A stretch of 64,000 nt of DNA from Halomonas piscis (GTDB lineage Bacteria > Pseudomonadota > Gammaproteobacteria > Pseudomonadales > Halomonadaceae). The notes beneath the pieces were generated by a model that worked only from the letters and a program-made list of their open reading frames with translations, did not search any database and had not been told where the DNA came from. Every line of letters starts with the position of its first letter. Position 1 is the stretch's first letter. Positions 25,989 through 35,295 of the stretch are shown piece by piece. The translations under genes were made by a program, and so were the position numbers. The stretch is taken from assembly GCF_031886125.1 (NCBI RefSeq), contig NZ_CP119391.1:1116001-1180000 (forward strand), read 5' to 3'.

Positions 25989-27590
25989 ATGACTTCATCG
26001 GCCTCGACACCTTCCGCCAGCGTCTCCCAGCTGCAGCGCCAAGTACGTGCTCAGCAGGAAGAGATTGCGCGTCTTCATCAGCTGATGGAGAAGAAAGAAG
26101 CCGAGTGGGAGGCTGCCAAGGCGGCGTTGTTCGAGCAGTTCCGCCTGGCCGTCGAGCGTCAGTTCGGCCCCTCCACCGAAAAATACCGTGTCGCGCAGGG
26201 CGACCTGCTCATCAACGAGGCCGAAGCGGCGGTCGATGAAGAGGACGCCGCCGACCAGGAGATCGTAGCCAACGACGACGTAGACGCGTCAACAGAGCCG
26301 TGTCAGCCGGCCAAGCGCCGCAGCCGTGGCGGCCGAGTGGCTTTGCCGCCCGAGCTGCCTCGCGTCGAGGTCGTCCATGAGCTCCCCAAGGAGGCTCGGC
26401 ATTGCCACGATGACGGCACCGAGCTCAAGGAGATCGGCAAAGAGATCAGCGAGGAGCTGCATGTGGTGCCGGCGCGGGTCGAGGTGGTCCGCCATGTGCG
26501 TATCAAGTACGGCTGCCCGGCCTGCGAAGAGGGTGTGCAAACGGCCCCGGCGCCGGCCAAGTTGCTGCCCAAGAGCAATGCCAGCCCGACGCTGCTCGCC
26601 TATGTGGCCACCGCCAAGTACCAGGATGCCTTGCCGCTCTACCGGCAGAGTCAGATCTTTGCCCGCCACGGCGCCGAGATTCCACGCAACACCCTGGCCC
26701 GTTGGATGGTGCAAACCGGCGAGCGAATGACACCGCTGATCGAGGCGCTACGCCGACACCTGCTGCAAGCCCCGCTGATCCACATGGACGAGACCACACT
26801 TCAGGTCAACACGGAACCCGACCGGCCGGCGAGTTCAACGTCCTATATGTGGCTACAGCGCGGTGGCCCACCTGGCCAACAGGTGGTGCTGTTCGACTAT
26901 GACGCCAGCCGCGCCGGTCGGGTGCCCGTACGCCTGCTGGGTGACTATGCCGGTCGCCTGGTCACCGATGGCTACGAGGGCTATGCCGAGGTGGTGCGCA
27001 AGAACAGCATCACCCATGCTGGTTGCTGGGCGCACGCCCGTCGCAAGTTCGTCGAGGCGCAGAAGGTGCAGCCCAAGGGCAAGACCGGCAAGGCCGACTG
27101 GGCCCTCAATCAGATTCGCAAGCTCTATGGCGTGGAAAAGCAGGCCAAGGGCCTGGCACCCGAAGCGCTCCAGGCGCTGCGCGAGCAGAAGAGCCGCCCG
27201 CTGATCAACCAGCTACGCACCTGGCTCGACAAGTCGCTGACCCAGGTGCTGCCGAAGAGCGCACTGGGCAGAGCATTGCACTACCTGGATGGCCAATGGC
27301 AGCGCCTGACCCGCTTCCTCGATGACGGGCTGATCCCGCTCGACAACAACGCCGCGGAAAATGCCATCCGCCCCTTCGTCGTCGGCCGCAAGAACTGGCT
27401 CTTCAGCCACACACCGAGCGGTGCCCAGGCCAGCGCCGCCATTTACAGCCTGATCGAGACGGCCAAGGCCAATGGCCTCTCGCCCTACGAATACCTGCAG
27501 TTCGTGTTCGAGACCCTGCCAACACTCGGCGAGAACGACGACCTCAACACGCTGCTCCCCTGGCGCTGGAAAGAAACGCTACCGGTCTAA
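25989..27590 (+). CDS. tnpC: IS66 transposase TnpC
   Basis: The 533-residue DDE transposase has an N-terminal coiled coil (LQRQVRAQQEEIARLHQL), a zinc-finger region (IKYGCPACEEG), and the catalytic core with HMDETTLQVN, TDGYEGYAEV and the Glu in DNNAAENAIRPFVVGRKNWLF. A C-terminal IS66 domain ends in LLPWRWKETLPV. No frameshift. Confidence 0.95.
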   Translation: MTSSASTPSASVSQLQRQVRAQQEEIARLHQLMEKKEAEWEAAKAALFEQFRLAVERQFGPSTEKYRVAQGDLLINEAEAAVDEEDAADQEIVANDDVDASTEPCQPAKRRSRGGRVALPPELPRVEVVHELPKEARHCHDDGTELKEIGKEISEELHVVPARVEVVRHVRIKYGCPACEEGVQTAPAPAKLLPKSNASPTLLAYVATAKYQDALPLYRQSQIFARHGAEIPRNTLARWMVQTGERMTPLIEALRRHLLQAPLIHMDETTLQVNTEPDRPASSTSYMWLQRGGPPGQQVVLFDYDASRAGRVPVRLLGDYAGRLVTDGYEGYAEVVRKNSITHAGCWAHARRKFVEAQKVQPKGKTGKADWALNQIRKLYGVEKQAKGLAPEALQALREQKSRPLINQLRTWLDKSLTQVLPKSALGRALHYLDGQWQRLTRFLDDGLIPLDNNAAENAIRPFVVGRKNWLFSHTPSGAQASAAIYSLIETAKANGLSPYEYLQFVFETLPTLGENDDLNTLLPWRWKETLPV

Positions 27591-27660
27591 ATCACGCCGC
27601 ACAAGGTGGGGTTGGTGGACCGTTTACCAAAGGCCTGCCGATGACGGCAACGAAAGAGAC

Positions 27661-27690
27661 AAAAAAGGCGCCCTCGGGCGCCTTTTTTTG
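27661..27690. terminator. Bidirectional terminator downstream of ettA
   Basis: AAAAAAGGCGCC-CTCG-GGCGCCTTTTTTT, with a tetraloop and A and T tracts on both sides, works in either direction. It lies 17 bp beyond the ettA stop and also closes off the IS66 side. Confidence 0.85.
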
Positions 27691-27706
27691 ATCGCGGACT
27701 TCGCCG

Positions 27707-29368
<1,662 letters not shown>

Positions 29369-29520
29369 GGATATCCGATCAGTTGGTAAACGAAAGCGGT
29401 AGCTGCGCCCGGATGGCTCGCCGGGAAGGGCGCGCCGGGCAGCTCTGGGCCGCGCGGGCAAAGCCAGATTGGGCCACGATGATAGTGCCGAGCGCGGGGA
29501 AAGGCCAGCGCTGCCGGCGG

Positions 29521-29955
29521 CTATCCGGTGGCGTTGGCCCGTTTCAGCGCGTCAAGCTCCTGCTGAGCTTTTACGCGCTCGGTCACGTCCTTCTGCACGC
29601 CGATGTAGTACATCAGGTTGTCGGCCTCGTCGAACACCGGGGTGATCGACAGCTCGTTGTAGAACAGGGTGCCGTCCTTGCGGTAGTTGCGCAGCACTTC
29701 CCGGGAAGGCTGACCCTGCTTCAGAGCCCGACGAATGGCGCCGAGCGCCTCCTGGTCGCGATCGTCGCCCTGGAGAAAGCGGCAGTCGCGATAGAGGATC
29801 TCATCCGCGCCGTAGCCGGTCAGGCGCTCAAAGCCCTTGTTGACGTAAATCAGGATGTGCTCATCGCCTTCCTGCTCGGCAACCACGATGCCGTCTTCCG
29901 AGGCGTCGACAATGCGCTCCAGCAGCGCCGGGCTGATCAAGGGAGATCGTGTCAT
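29521..29955 (-). CDS. Short LOV-domain blue-light photoreceptor (PpSB1-LOV-like)
   Basis: The 144-residue protein is a LOV core with short flanking helices and no effector domain. The flavin-adduct Cys58 sits in YRDCRFLQGDDRDQ, the form used by Pseudomonas putida SB1-LOV, and NYRKDGTLFYNELSITPV and YYIGVQKDVTERV follow. It should bind FMN and form a photo-adduct. The C-terminal helix (KAQQELDALKRANATG) may be the dimerising J-alpha equivalent. It lies 72 bp after an MFS transporter gene on the same strand; the output partner is unknown. Confidence 0.9.
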   Translation of the reverse strand: MTRSPLISPALLERIVDASEDGIVVAEQEGDEHILIYVNKGFERLTGYGADEILYRDCRFLQGDDRDQEALGAIRRALKQGQPSREVLRNYRKDGTLFYNELSITPVFDEADNLMYYIGVQKDVTERVKAQQELDALKRANATG

Positions 29956-30027
29956 GGTGATGTCCTGTTATGGCTTCAGTCCTTCGTGTTTCACCGACGG
30001 GGGTCGTCGCCCGCCGGGCGCTGCCGG

Positions 30028-31341
30028 CTATTCGACTTCGGGAAGCGTGCGGGCGCTGAAAAAGGCGCCCAGGGCGGCGGCGGCAAACACCGCCAGCAGC
30101 GCGGCGCTGCCCAGCCACTGGCCAAGGGCACCGAGCATGCTGCCAAACAGCAACATTAGTATACCCGTCAGCGTATTGGAAAGTGCCACGTAAAGCGCGC
30201 GGTTTTCCTGGCTGGCCATGTCGACCACGTAGGTTTTGCGCCCCAGGCGCACGCCGTGGTGAACCACCACCAGCAGCCCGTAGACCACGGCATAGGGCAG
30301 CACCTGGTGCGTCCACTCGCCGGGCAGCCAGACAAGGCCCGCGCCCATCAGGCAGCAGGCCACGGTGCCCAGCGCGGCGTTGCACATCACCCGCCGGCTG
30401 GAGACGTCGGCGCGCTTGCCCCACACCGGGCTTGCCACCATGGCCGCCACGCCGGAAATCACCACTAAAAGCCCCAGCCCGCCGAGCTCGGCGCCGCTTT
30501 GCCGCTGGCCCAGAAGGGCGATATAAGGCAGCGCCAGCGCGCTTGACAAAAGCAGCGTGCGCGACAGGTTGAAGTGCAGAAAGGCGCGGTCGTCGCGCAG
30601 CAGGGAAAGCCCCAGCTTGAGGCTGTCCCAGGCGTTTTCGCCGCCCTCCACCGCGCCGGGCTGTTCGGTAATGCGCGCCGCGCACAGCGCGTTCAGCGCC
30701 CAGCCAAGCGCCGCCACGCCGAGCAGAACGGCCAGCGCCAGCTTGCCGGGGCGCTCGTCGAACAGCATCAGCACCCCGCCGGCGAGAAGCGTCACCCCGC
30801 CGGCCACGCTGCCGCTGTAGCCCATCAGCGTCCCTCGGCGCTTCTTGGCGATGGTCTTGCCCATGACGTCCTTGGTGGCAATGGAGGAAAGTCCCCGGGC
30901 CAGCGACAGCGCTGCCAGCACGGCAAGTACCAGCGCGCCGCCCGGGCCGCCGCGCCCCCAAAGGGCCAGCAGCGCCAGGGCCAGCGCCGCGGCCGCCTGC
31001 AGCGCGCCGCCGGCCACCCAGACCCACTTGCGTCGGGGTTTCAGGCGGATAAAGCCGGCGACGAACAGCTGGGGCAGCAGGGCGCCGGACTCGCGGATGG
31101 GGACCAGCAGCCCCACCATCCACACCGGGGCGCCGATGAGACCCATGAGCCAGGGCAGCACCAGCCGAGCGCTGGAGAGCTCGTCGGCCAGCTTGTTGCC
31201 GAGCGCGGCCCAGAGGTGGCGGCCGAAGTTGGCCGGCTGATCGTCGCAGGCAGCCTCGGGGATGTCGTCGCACATGCGGCTGTCTTCGTCGCCGGTCAGC
31301 CATTCGTAAAGGCGTGACTGGGAGATGTCCTGATCGGCCAT
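30028..31341 (-). CDS. MFS-type inner-membrane transporter
   Basis: A 437-residue protein with ~12 hydrophobic segments and a 45-residue charged N-terminal region (CDDIPEAACDDQPANFG). Inner-membrane location is clear; the substrate is not recognised. AAGGAGC upstream sets ATG 31341. The next gene on the strand is the LOV photoreceptor. Confidence 0.8.
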   Translation of the reverse strand: MADQDISQSRLYEWLTGDEDSRMCDDIPEAACDDQPANFGRHLWAALGNKLADELSSARLVLPWLMGLIGAPVWMVGLLVPIRESGALLPQLFVAGFIRLKPRRKWVWVAGGALQAAAALALALLALWGRGGPGGALVLAVLAALSLARGLSSIATKDVMGKTIAKKRRGTLMGYSGSVAGGVTLLAGGVLMLFDERPGKLALAVLLGVAALGWALNALCAARITEQPGAVEGGENAWDSLKLGLSLLRDDRAFLHFNLSRTLLLSSALALPYIALLGQRQSGAELGGLGLLVVISGVAAMVASPVWGKRADVSSRRVMCNAALGTVACCLMGAGLVWLPGEWTHQVLPYAVVYGLLVVVHHGVRLGRKTYVVDMASQENRALYVALSNTLTGILMLLFGSMLGALGQWLGSAALLAVFAAAALGAFFSARTLPEVE

Positions 31342-31555
31342 GCTGGCTCCTTGGCTGTTATGCTGCGGGCAGTTCGCGGCGGGTCGTTTACCGAGCCCCG
31401 CTGGCGTGAAACGATACTGCCCGCAGCGCTCGGTGGGCACTGTTTCGTTCGCGAAGGCTCGTTCGTTCGCGAAAGCTCGTCTCAAACCGTTTCCGAGCAT
31501 AGTGTCCCCAGTCCAAGGCGCAATGTCACGTTTTCTGCATGAAGGAACCCGGCGC
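31342..31555. promoter_or_regulatory. Divergent control region with TTCGTTCGCGAA direct repeats
   Basis: A 214-bp gap between divergent transporter genes. It contains two copies of TTCGTTCGCGAARGCTCGT side by side (about 31444-31482), each with the palindrome TTCGCGAA. The spacing of 19 bp and symmetry suggest an operator, but the regulator is unknown. Confidence 0.4.
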
Positions 31556-32425
31556 ATGAATCAAGACCGTCAGGCAATGCTTTACGGCCTGGGCGCGGTG
31601 GCGCTCTGGTCCACCGTGGCCACCGCGTTCAAAGTGGCGCTTGGCTACATGACGCCGCTGGCGCTGATCTGGTACGCCGCGCTGGTCTCCTGGGCGCTGA
31701 TGGGCGCGCTGGTGATCAAGCGTGGCCAGCTTGGCCAGGCCCTGGCACGCGGCTGGCGCACTGCGCTGTGGGCCGGGCTGATGAATCCGGTGGCCTACTA
31801 TCTGGTGTTGTTTGCCGCCTACGACCGCCTGCCGGGCCAGGAGGCCATGGCGCTGAACTACACCTGGGCGCTGGCCATGGCCTTTCTCGCGGTGCCGCTG
31901 CTGGGCCAGCGGCTCACCCGCAAGGATGTGGCCGCCGGGCTGATCGCCTACGCCGGGGTCTGGGTCATCGCCACTCGGGGCGCCGTGTTCGACGTCGCCT
32001 TTGCCGATCCGCTGGGGGTAGCGCTGGCGCTTGCCTCGACGCTGCTGTGGGCGCTTTACTGGCTGCTCAACACCCGCGACGCGCGCGAGCCGCTGGTCGG
32101 GCAGTGGCAGAACTTCAGCGTCGGCCTGCCGGTGCTCACTGCGCTGATGCTGGCCGGGCCGGGGTTTGACTGGCACGGCTGGCGGGCGCTCTCTGCCGGG
32201 GTTTACGTGGGCCTGTTCGAAATGGGCGTGGCGTTCATCCTCTGGCAGCTGGCCATGCACAAGGTGTCGCGCACGGCGAAGGTGTCCAATCTGATATTCC
32301 TCTCGCCGCCGGTATCGCTGCTGCTGCTTTACGCTGTCGTCGGCGAGCCGATCCGCGCCTCGACCCTGGTGGGCCTGGCGCTGATCCTCGGCGGTCTGTC
32401 GCTTCAGCAGCGCCAGAAGAGCTGA
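31556..32425 (+). CDS. EamA/DMT-family transporter
   Basis: A 289-residue protein of ten hydrophobic segments in two EamA repeats (LYGLGAVALWSTVATAFKVAL; VALALASTLLWALYWLLN). DMT exporters handle amino acids or other metabolites; the substrate is not visible. ATG 31556 with AAGGA 9 nt upstream is preferred over longer starts. Confidence 0.85.
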   Translation: MNQDRQAMLYGLGAVALWSTVATAFKVALGYMTPLALIWYAALVSWALMGALVIKRGQLGQALARGWRTALWAGLMNPVAYYLVLFAAYDRLPGQEAMALNYTWALAMAFLAVPLLGQRLTRKDVAAGLIAYAGVWVIATRGAVFDVAFADPLGVALALASTLLWALYWLLNTRDAREPLVGQWQNFSVGLPVLTALMLAGPGFDWHGWRALSAGVYVGLFEMGVAFILWQLAMHKVSRTAKVSNLIFLSPPVSLLLLYAVVGEPIRASTLVGLALILGGLSLQQRQKS

Positions 32426-32438
32426 CCCGGCCCGCTGC

Positions 32439-33173
32439 TCAGCTTGCAGAGGCCTTGACCAGCGGCTTGAGCACCGGCCAGACGTTGTCCAGCACTCTGG
32501 GCTGAGCCTCGGCGGTGGGGTGAATGCCGTCATCCTGCATCAGCACCTCGTCCAGGGCGATGCCGTCGAGGAGAAACGGCACCAGCGCCACGTGAAAGGT
32601 CGCGGCCAGGCGCGGGTAGACGCGGGTAAACGCCTGGCGATAGGTTTGGCCGTAGTTGGGCGGGATATCGATACCCAGCAGCAGCACCCGGGCGTTTGCC
32701 GCCTGGCTTTGTTCGATCATCTGCGCCAGGTTGGCATGGAGCGTTTCCGGGGGCAGGCCGCGCAGGCCGTCGTTGCCGCCAAGCTCAAGCACCACAAGCT
32801 CGGGAGAGTGCTTGTCCATAAGCCCCGGGAAGCGCGCCGCGCCGCCGGCGCTGGTTTCGCCGCTGATGCTGGCGTTGATGACCTCGGCGCTACCGTCGAG
32901 CCGCTCGCGCAAAAGGTTCACCCAGCCGGCGTCTTGCTCGATGTTGTGCGCCGCGCTTAGGCTGTCGCCCATGATCAAAAGCGTCGGGCGCTCGGCGGCG
33001 CCGGCGGGAGCGATGGTGAGCGCAGCGATCAGCAAGATACCGGGCCACGCCGGAACGCGCCGTTTCCCGCTTCGCTCTTGCCGGGGCCGCTGGCCTCTCG
33101 GGTGTCTCCCTGTCTGTTTTCGCCATGCTTGCCGCAGCCGTTTTAACCGGGCGGCAGGGGTGCTAGCGTGCAT
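32439..33173 (-). CDS. tesA: Arylesterase / acyl-CoA thioesterase I (TesA, GDSL family)
   Basis: The 244-residue exported SGNH hydrolase has a long basic N-terminus (RKQTGRHPRGQRPRQERSGKRR) before a signal segment (PGILLIAALTIAPAGAA), catalytic Ser71 in GDSLSAAHN, GGND, and DDGIHP near the C-terminus. ATG 33173 has AGGAGA upstream. The order tesA, then a divergent ATPase and permease, recalls E. coli tesA-ybbA-ybbP, but a flavoprotein gene is inserted here. Confidence 0.9.
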   Translation of the reverse strand: MHASTPAARLKRLRQAWRKQTGRHPRGQRPRQERSGKRRVPAWPGILLIAALTIAPAGAAERPTLLIMGDSLSAAHNIEQDAGWVNLLRERLDGSAEVINASISGETSAGGAARFPGLMDKHSPELVVLELGGNDGLRGLPPETLHANLAQMIEQSQAANARVLLLGIDIPPNYGQTYRQAFTRVYPRLAATFHVALVPFLLDGIALDEVLMQDDGIHPTAEAQPRVLDNVWPVLKPLVKASAS

Positions 33174-33260
33174 GTCCGTCTCCTCTTGAAGCGCAGCGGG
33201 CGTTATTCTGGCGCTATGCCGCTGTGAAACCGCCAATGATTCTGTCACAAGGAGTCTCCC

Positions 33261-34487
33261 ATGAGTTCATCGAGCGAGCCTATTGCTATTATCGGCGCCG
33301 GTCCGATCGGTCTGGCAGCGGCGGCGCACCTGCACGCCCGGGGGCTGACGGCGCTGATCCTTGAGCGCGGTCCGTCAGCGGGGCACAATATTCGCGCCTG
33401 GGGACACGTACAGCTGTTTTCGCCGTGGTCGATGAACATTGATGACCGCGCCGCCGAGCTGCTTCACGCCGGCGGCTGGACGGCGCCTCCCGACGATGTG
33501 TGCCCTACCGGCGAGGCGTTCGTGCGCGATTACCTGGCGCCGCTTTCCCGGGTCACGCCGATACGCGACTGTCTGCGGCTTGGCACTCGGGTGGCGGCGG
33601 TCAGCCGTCTGCACCACGACAAGATGAAAACCCCCGGTCGCGAACAGGCGCCCTTTGTGCTGCGCGTGGTAGACGCCGACGGCGAGCACGACCTGCACGC
33701 GGCAGCGGTGATCGACACCTCGGGTACCTTTCACAACCCGGCGCCGCTGGGCTGTCACGGCATCGCCGCGCGCGGCGAAACGGCGCTGGCCGAGCACATT
33801 CGCTACGGCCTGCCGGACGTGCTCGGCGAGGCGCGTTCGCGCTATGCCGGCCGCCGCGTGATGGTCGTTGGCGGCGGCCATTCGGCGTTCACCGCGCTGC
33901 GCGATCTGGCCGAGCTTGCCGAAAGCTCGCCCGACACCCGGGTGCTGTGGGCGATCCGGCGCGACTCCATCGAGGGCATGTTCTGCGGCGCGGCCAGCGA
34001 TTCGCTGCCGGAGCGCGGCCGCCTGGCGTGCACCATCAGCGATCTGGTCGACAAGGGCGCCATCGAGGTGCACTGCGGCGTGCGCATCGACGCCGTCGAA
34101 AAAGTCGCCGGCGGGGTGCAGGTTCATAGCGGGCAAACGCCGTCCAAAGAAAAGCCCGTGCCGGCGGTGGACGAGATCATTGCCGCCACGGGGTTTCGTC
34201 CGGACAGCGCGCTGCTGGCCGAGCTGCGCCTTGCGCTCGACCCCGCCACCGAAAGCCCGGTGGCGCTCGCGCCGCTGATCGACCCCAACGTGCACAGCTG
34301 CGGCTCGGTCGGCGCCCACGGCGCGGAGGAACTCAGCCACCCCGAACCCGGTCTGTATATTGCCGGCATCAAGAGCTACGGGCGGGCGCCCACGTTTCTG
34401 CTGCGCACCGGCTATCGGCAAGTGGCATCGATTGCCGCGGCGCTGGCCGCTGAGAGCGAGCCGGCAGTTTCCACCGGGGCAGCGTAG
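33261..34487 (+). CDS. FAD-dependent pyridine nucleotide oxidoreductase
   Basis: A 408-residue flavoprotein with an N-terminal FAD motif (IAIIGAGPIGLAAAAHL) and a second Rossmann motif (VMVVGGGHSAFTAL). The sequence around AWGHVQLFSPWSMN and the C-terminal GRAPTFLLRTGYRQV resembles flavoproteins found near arsenic or sulfur genes; no substrate can be named. AAGGAG before ATG 33261. It is followed 76 bp later by ybbA-type ATPase. Confidence 0.75.
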   Translation: MSSSSEPIAIIGAGPIGLAAAAHLHARGLTALILERGPSAGHNIRAWGHVQLFSPWSMNIDDRAAELLHAGGWTAPPDDVCPTGEAFVRDYLAPLSRVTPIRDCLRLGTRVAAVSRLHHDKMKTPGREQAPFVLRVVDADGEHDLHAAAVIDTSGTFHNPAPLGCHGIAARGETALAEHIRYGLPDVLGEARSRYAGRRVMVVGGGHSAFTALRDLAELAESSPDTRVLWAIRRDSIEGMFCGAASDSLPERGRLACTISDLVDKGAIEVHCGVRIDAVEKVAGGVQVHSGQTPSKEKPVPAVDEIIAATGFRPDSALLAELRLALDPATESPVALAPLIDPNVHSCGSVGAHGAEELSHPEPGLYIAGIKSYGRAPTFLLRTGYRQVASIAAALAAESEPAVSTGAA

Positions 34488-34563
34488 CGCGGCCATGCCT
34501 CGGCCGCGCCTGGCTCCACTGCGTTTGTCTACACGTTTGTCTACACGATAGGGATATAGCCTC

Positions 34564-35295
34564 ATGTCTAACGCCCCAGAGGCGAGCGTTACCGAGAAAG
34601 CGCCGCTGATCCATGCTGCCGGCCTGAGCAAGCAAGTGGCAAGCGGGGCGGATACCCTGGTTATCCTGCACGAGCTGTCCCTGAACGTGGCGCCAGGGGA
34701 AAGCGTGGCGATACTCGGGAAAAGCGGCTCTGGCAAGTCCACTTTGCTGGGGCTTTTGGCCGGGCTGGATACCCCGAGCGCCGGGGAGCTGGCGCTGTTC
34801 GGCGAGCCGCTAGGCTCCCTCGACGAAGACGCCCGGGCCGCGCTGCGCGCCGGTCGGGTGGGCTTTGTGTTCCAGAACTTCCAGCTGCTGCCGACCCTGA
34901 GCGCGCTGGAGAACGTACGGCTGCCGCTGGAGCTTACCGCCCGGCAGGGTCGCAGCGACGCCGCGCGGCAGTGGCTTTCCCGGGTGGGGCTTGGCGAGCG
35001 CACCGCGCACCTGCCCAAGCAGCTTTCCGGCGGCGAACAGCAGCGCGTGGCGCTGGCCCGGGCGTTTGTCACCGACCCCGAGCTGGTGTTTGCCGACGAG
35101 CCCACCGGCAATCTTGACCCGGAAACCGGCGCGTCGGTGATCGAGCTGCTTTTTACCCTCAACCGCGAGGCCGGCACCACGCTGGTGCTGGTGACCCACG
35201 ACTACGCCCTGGCCCGGCGCTGCAGCCGCTGTTTGCGGCTGGAAAACGGCCGTCTGGCAGCGTTTGACCCCGCCACCCGGGAGACTCGGCCATGA
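34564..35295 (+). CDS. ybbA: ABC transporter ATPase (YbbA/LolD-like)
   Basis: A 243-residue MacB/LolD-type ATPase: Walker A GKSGSGKST, Q-loop VFQNFQLL, signature LSGGEQQRVALARAF, Walker B VFADEPTGNLD, and switch His in VTHDYALA. It pairs with the FtsX-type permease that overlaps its stop (ATGA). A 12-bp tandem repeat (cgtttgtctaca twice) lies just before the ribosome site. Confidence 0.9.
   Translation: MSNAPEASVTEKAPLIHAAGLSKQVASGADTLVILHELSLNVAPGESVAILGKSGSGKSTLLGLLAGLDTPSAGELALFGEPLGSLDEDARAALRAGRVGFVFQNFQLLPTLSALENVRLPLELTARQGRSDAARQWLSRVGLGERTAHLPKQLSGGEQQRVALARAFVTDPELVFADEPTGNLDPETGASVIELLFTLNREAGTTLVLVTHDYALARRCSRCLRLENGRLAAFDPATRETRP

Larger units (their letters stand above)
25303..27627 (+). 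mobile_element. Complete IS66-family element
   Basis: A 2325-bp element. Terminal inverted repeats start GTAAACGGTCCAC at both ends and match for ~30 bp with few mismatches. The 8-bp duplication CAAAGGCC is at 25295-25302 and 27628-27635. Three ORFs (tnpA, tnpB, tnpC) are intact. Confidence 0.95.

Noticed and set aside
29790..29800. Asp instead of Asn before the LOV cysteine as a defect
   Set aside because: The YxDCRFLQ form is the same in SB1-type short LOV proteins, so it is a subfamily feature.
34521..34548. 12-bp tandem repeat before ybbA as a regulatory system
   Set aside because: Only two copies of cgtttgtctaca and no symmetry; probably a replication slip.
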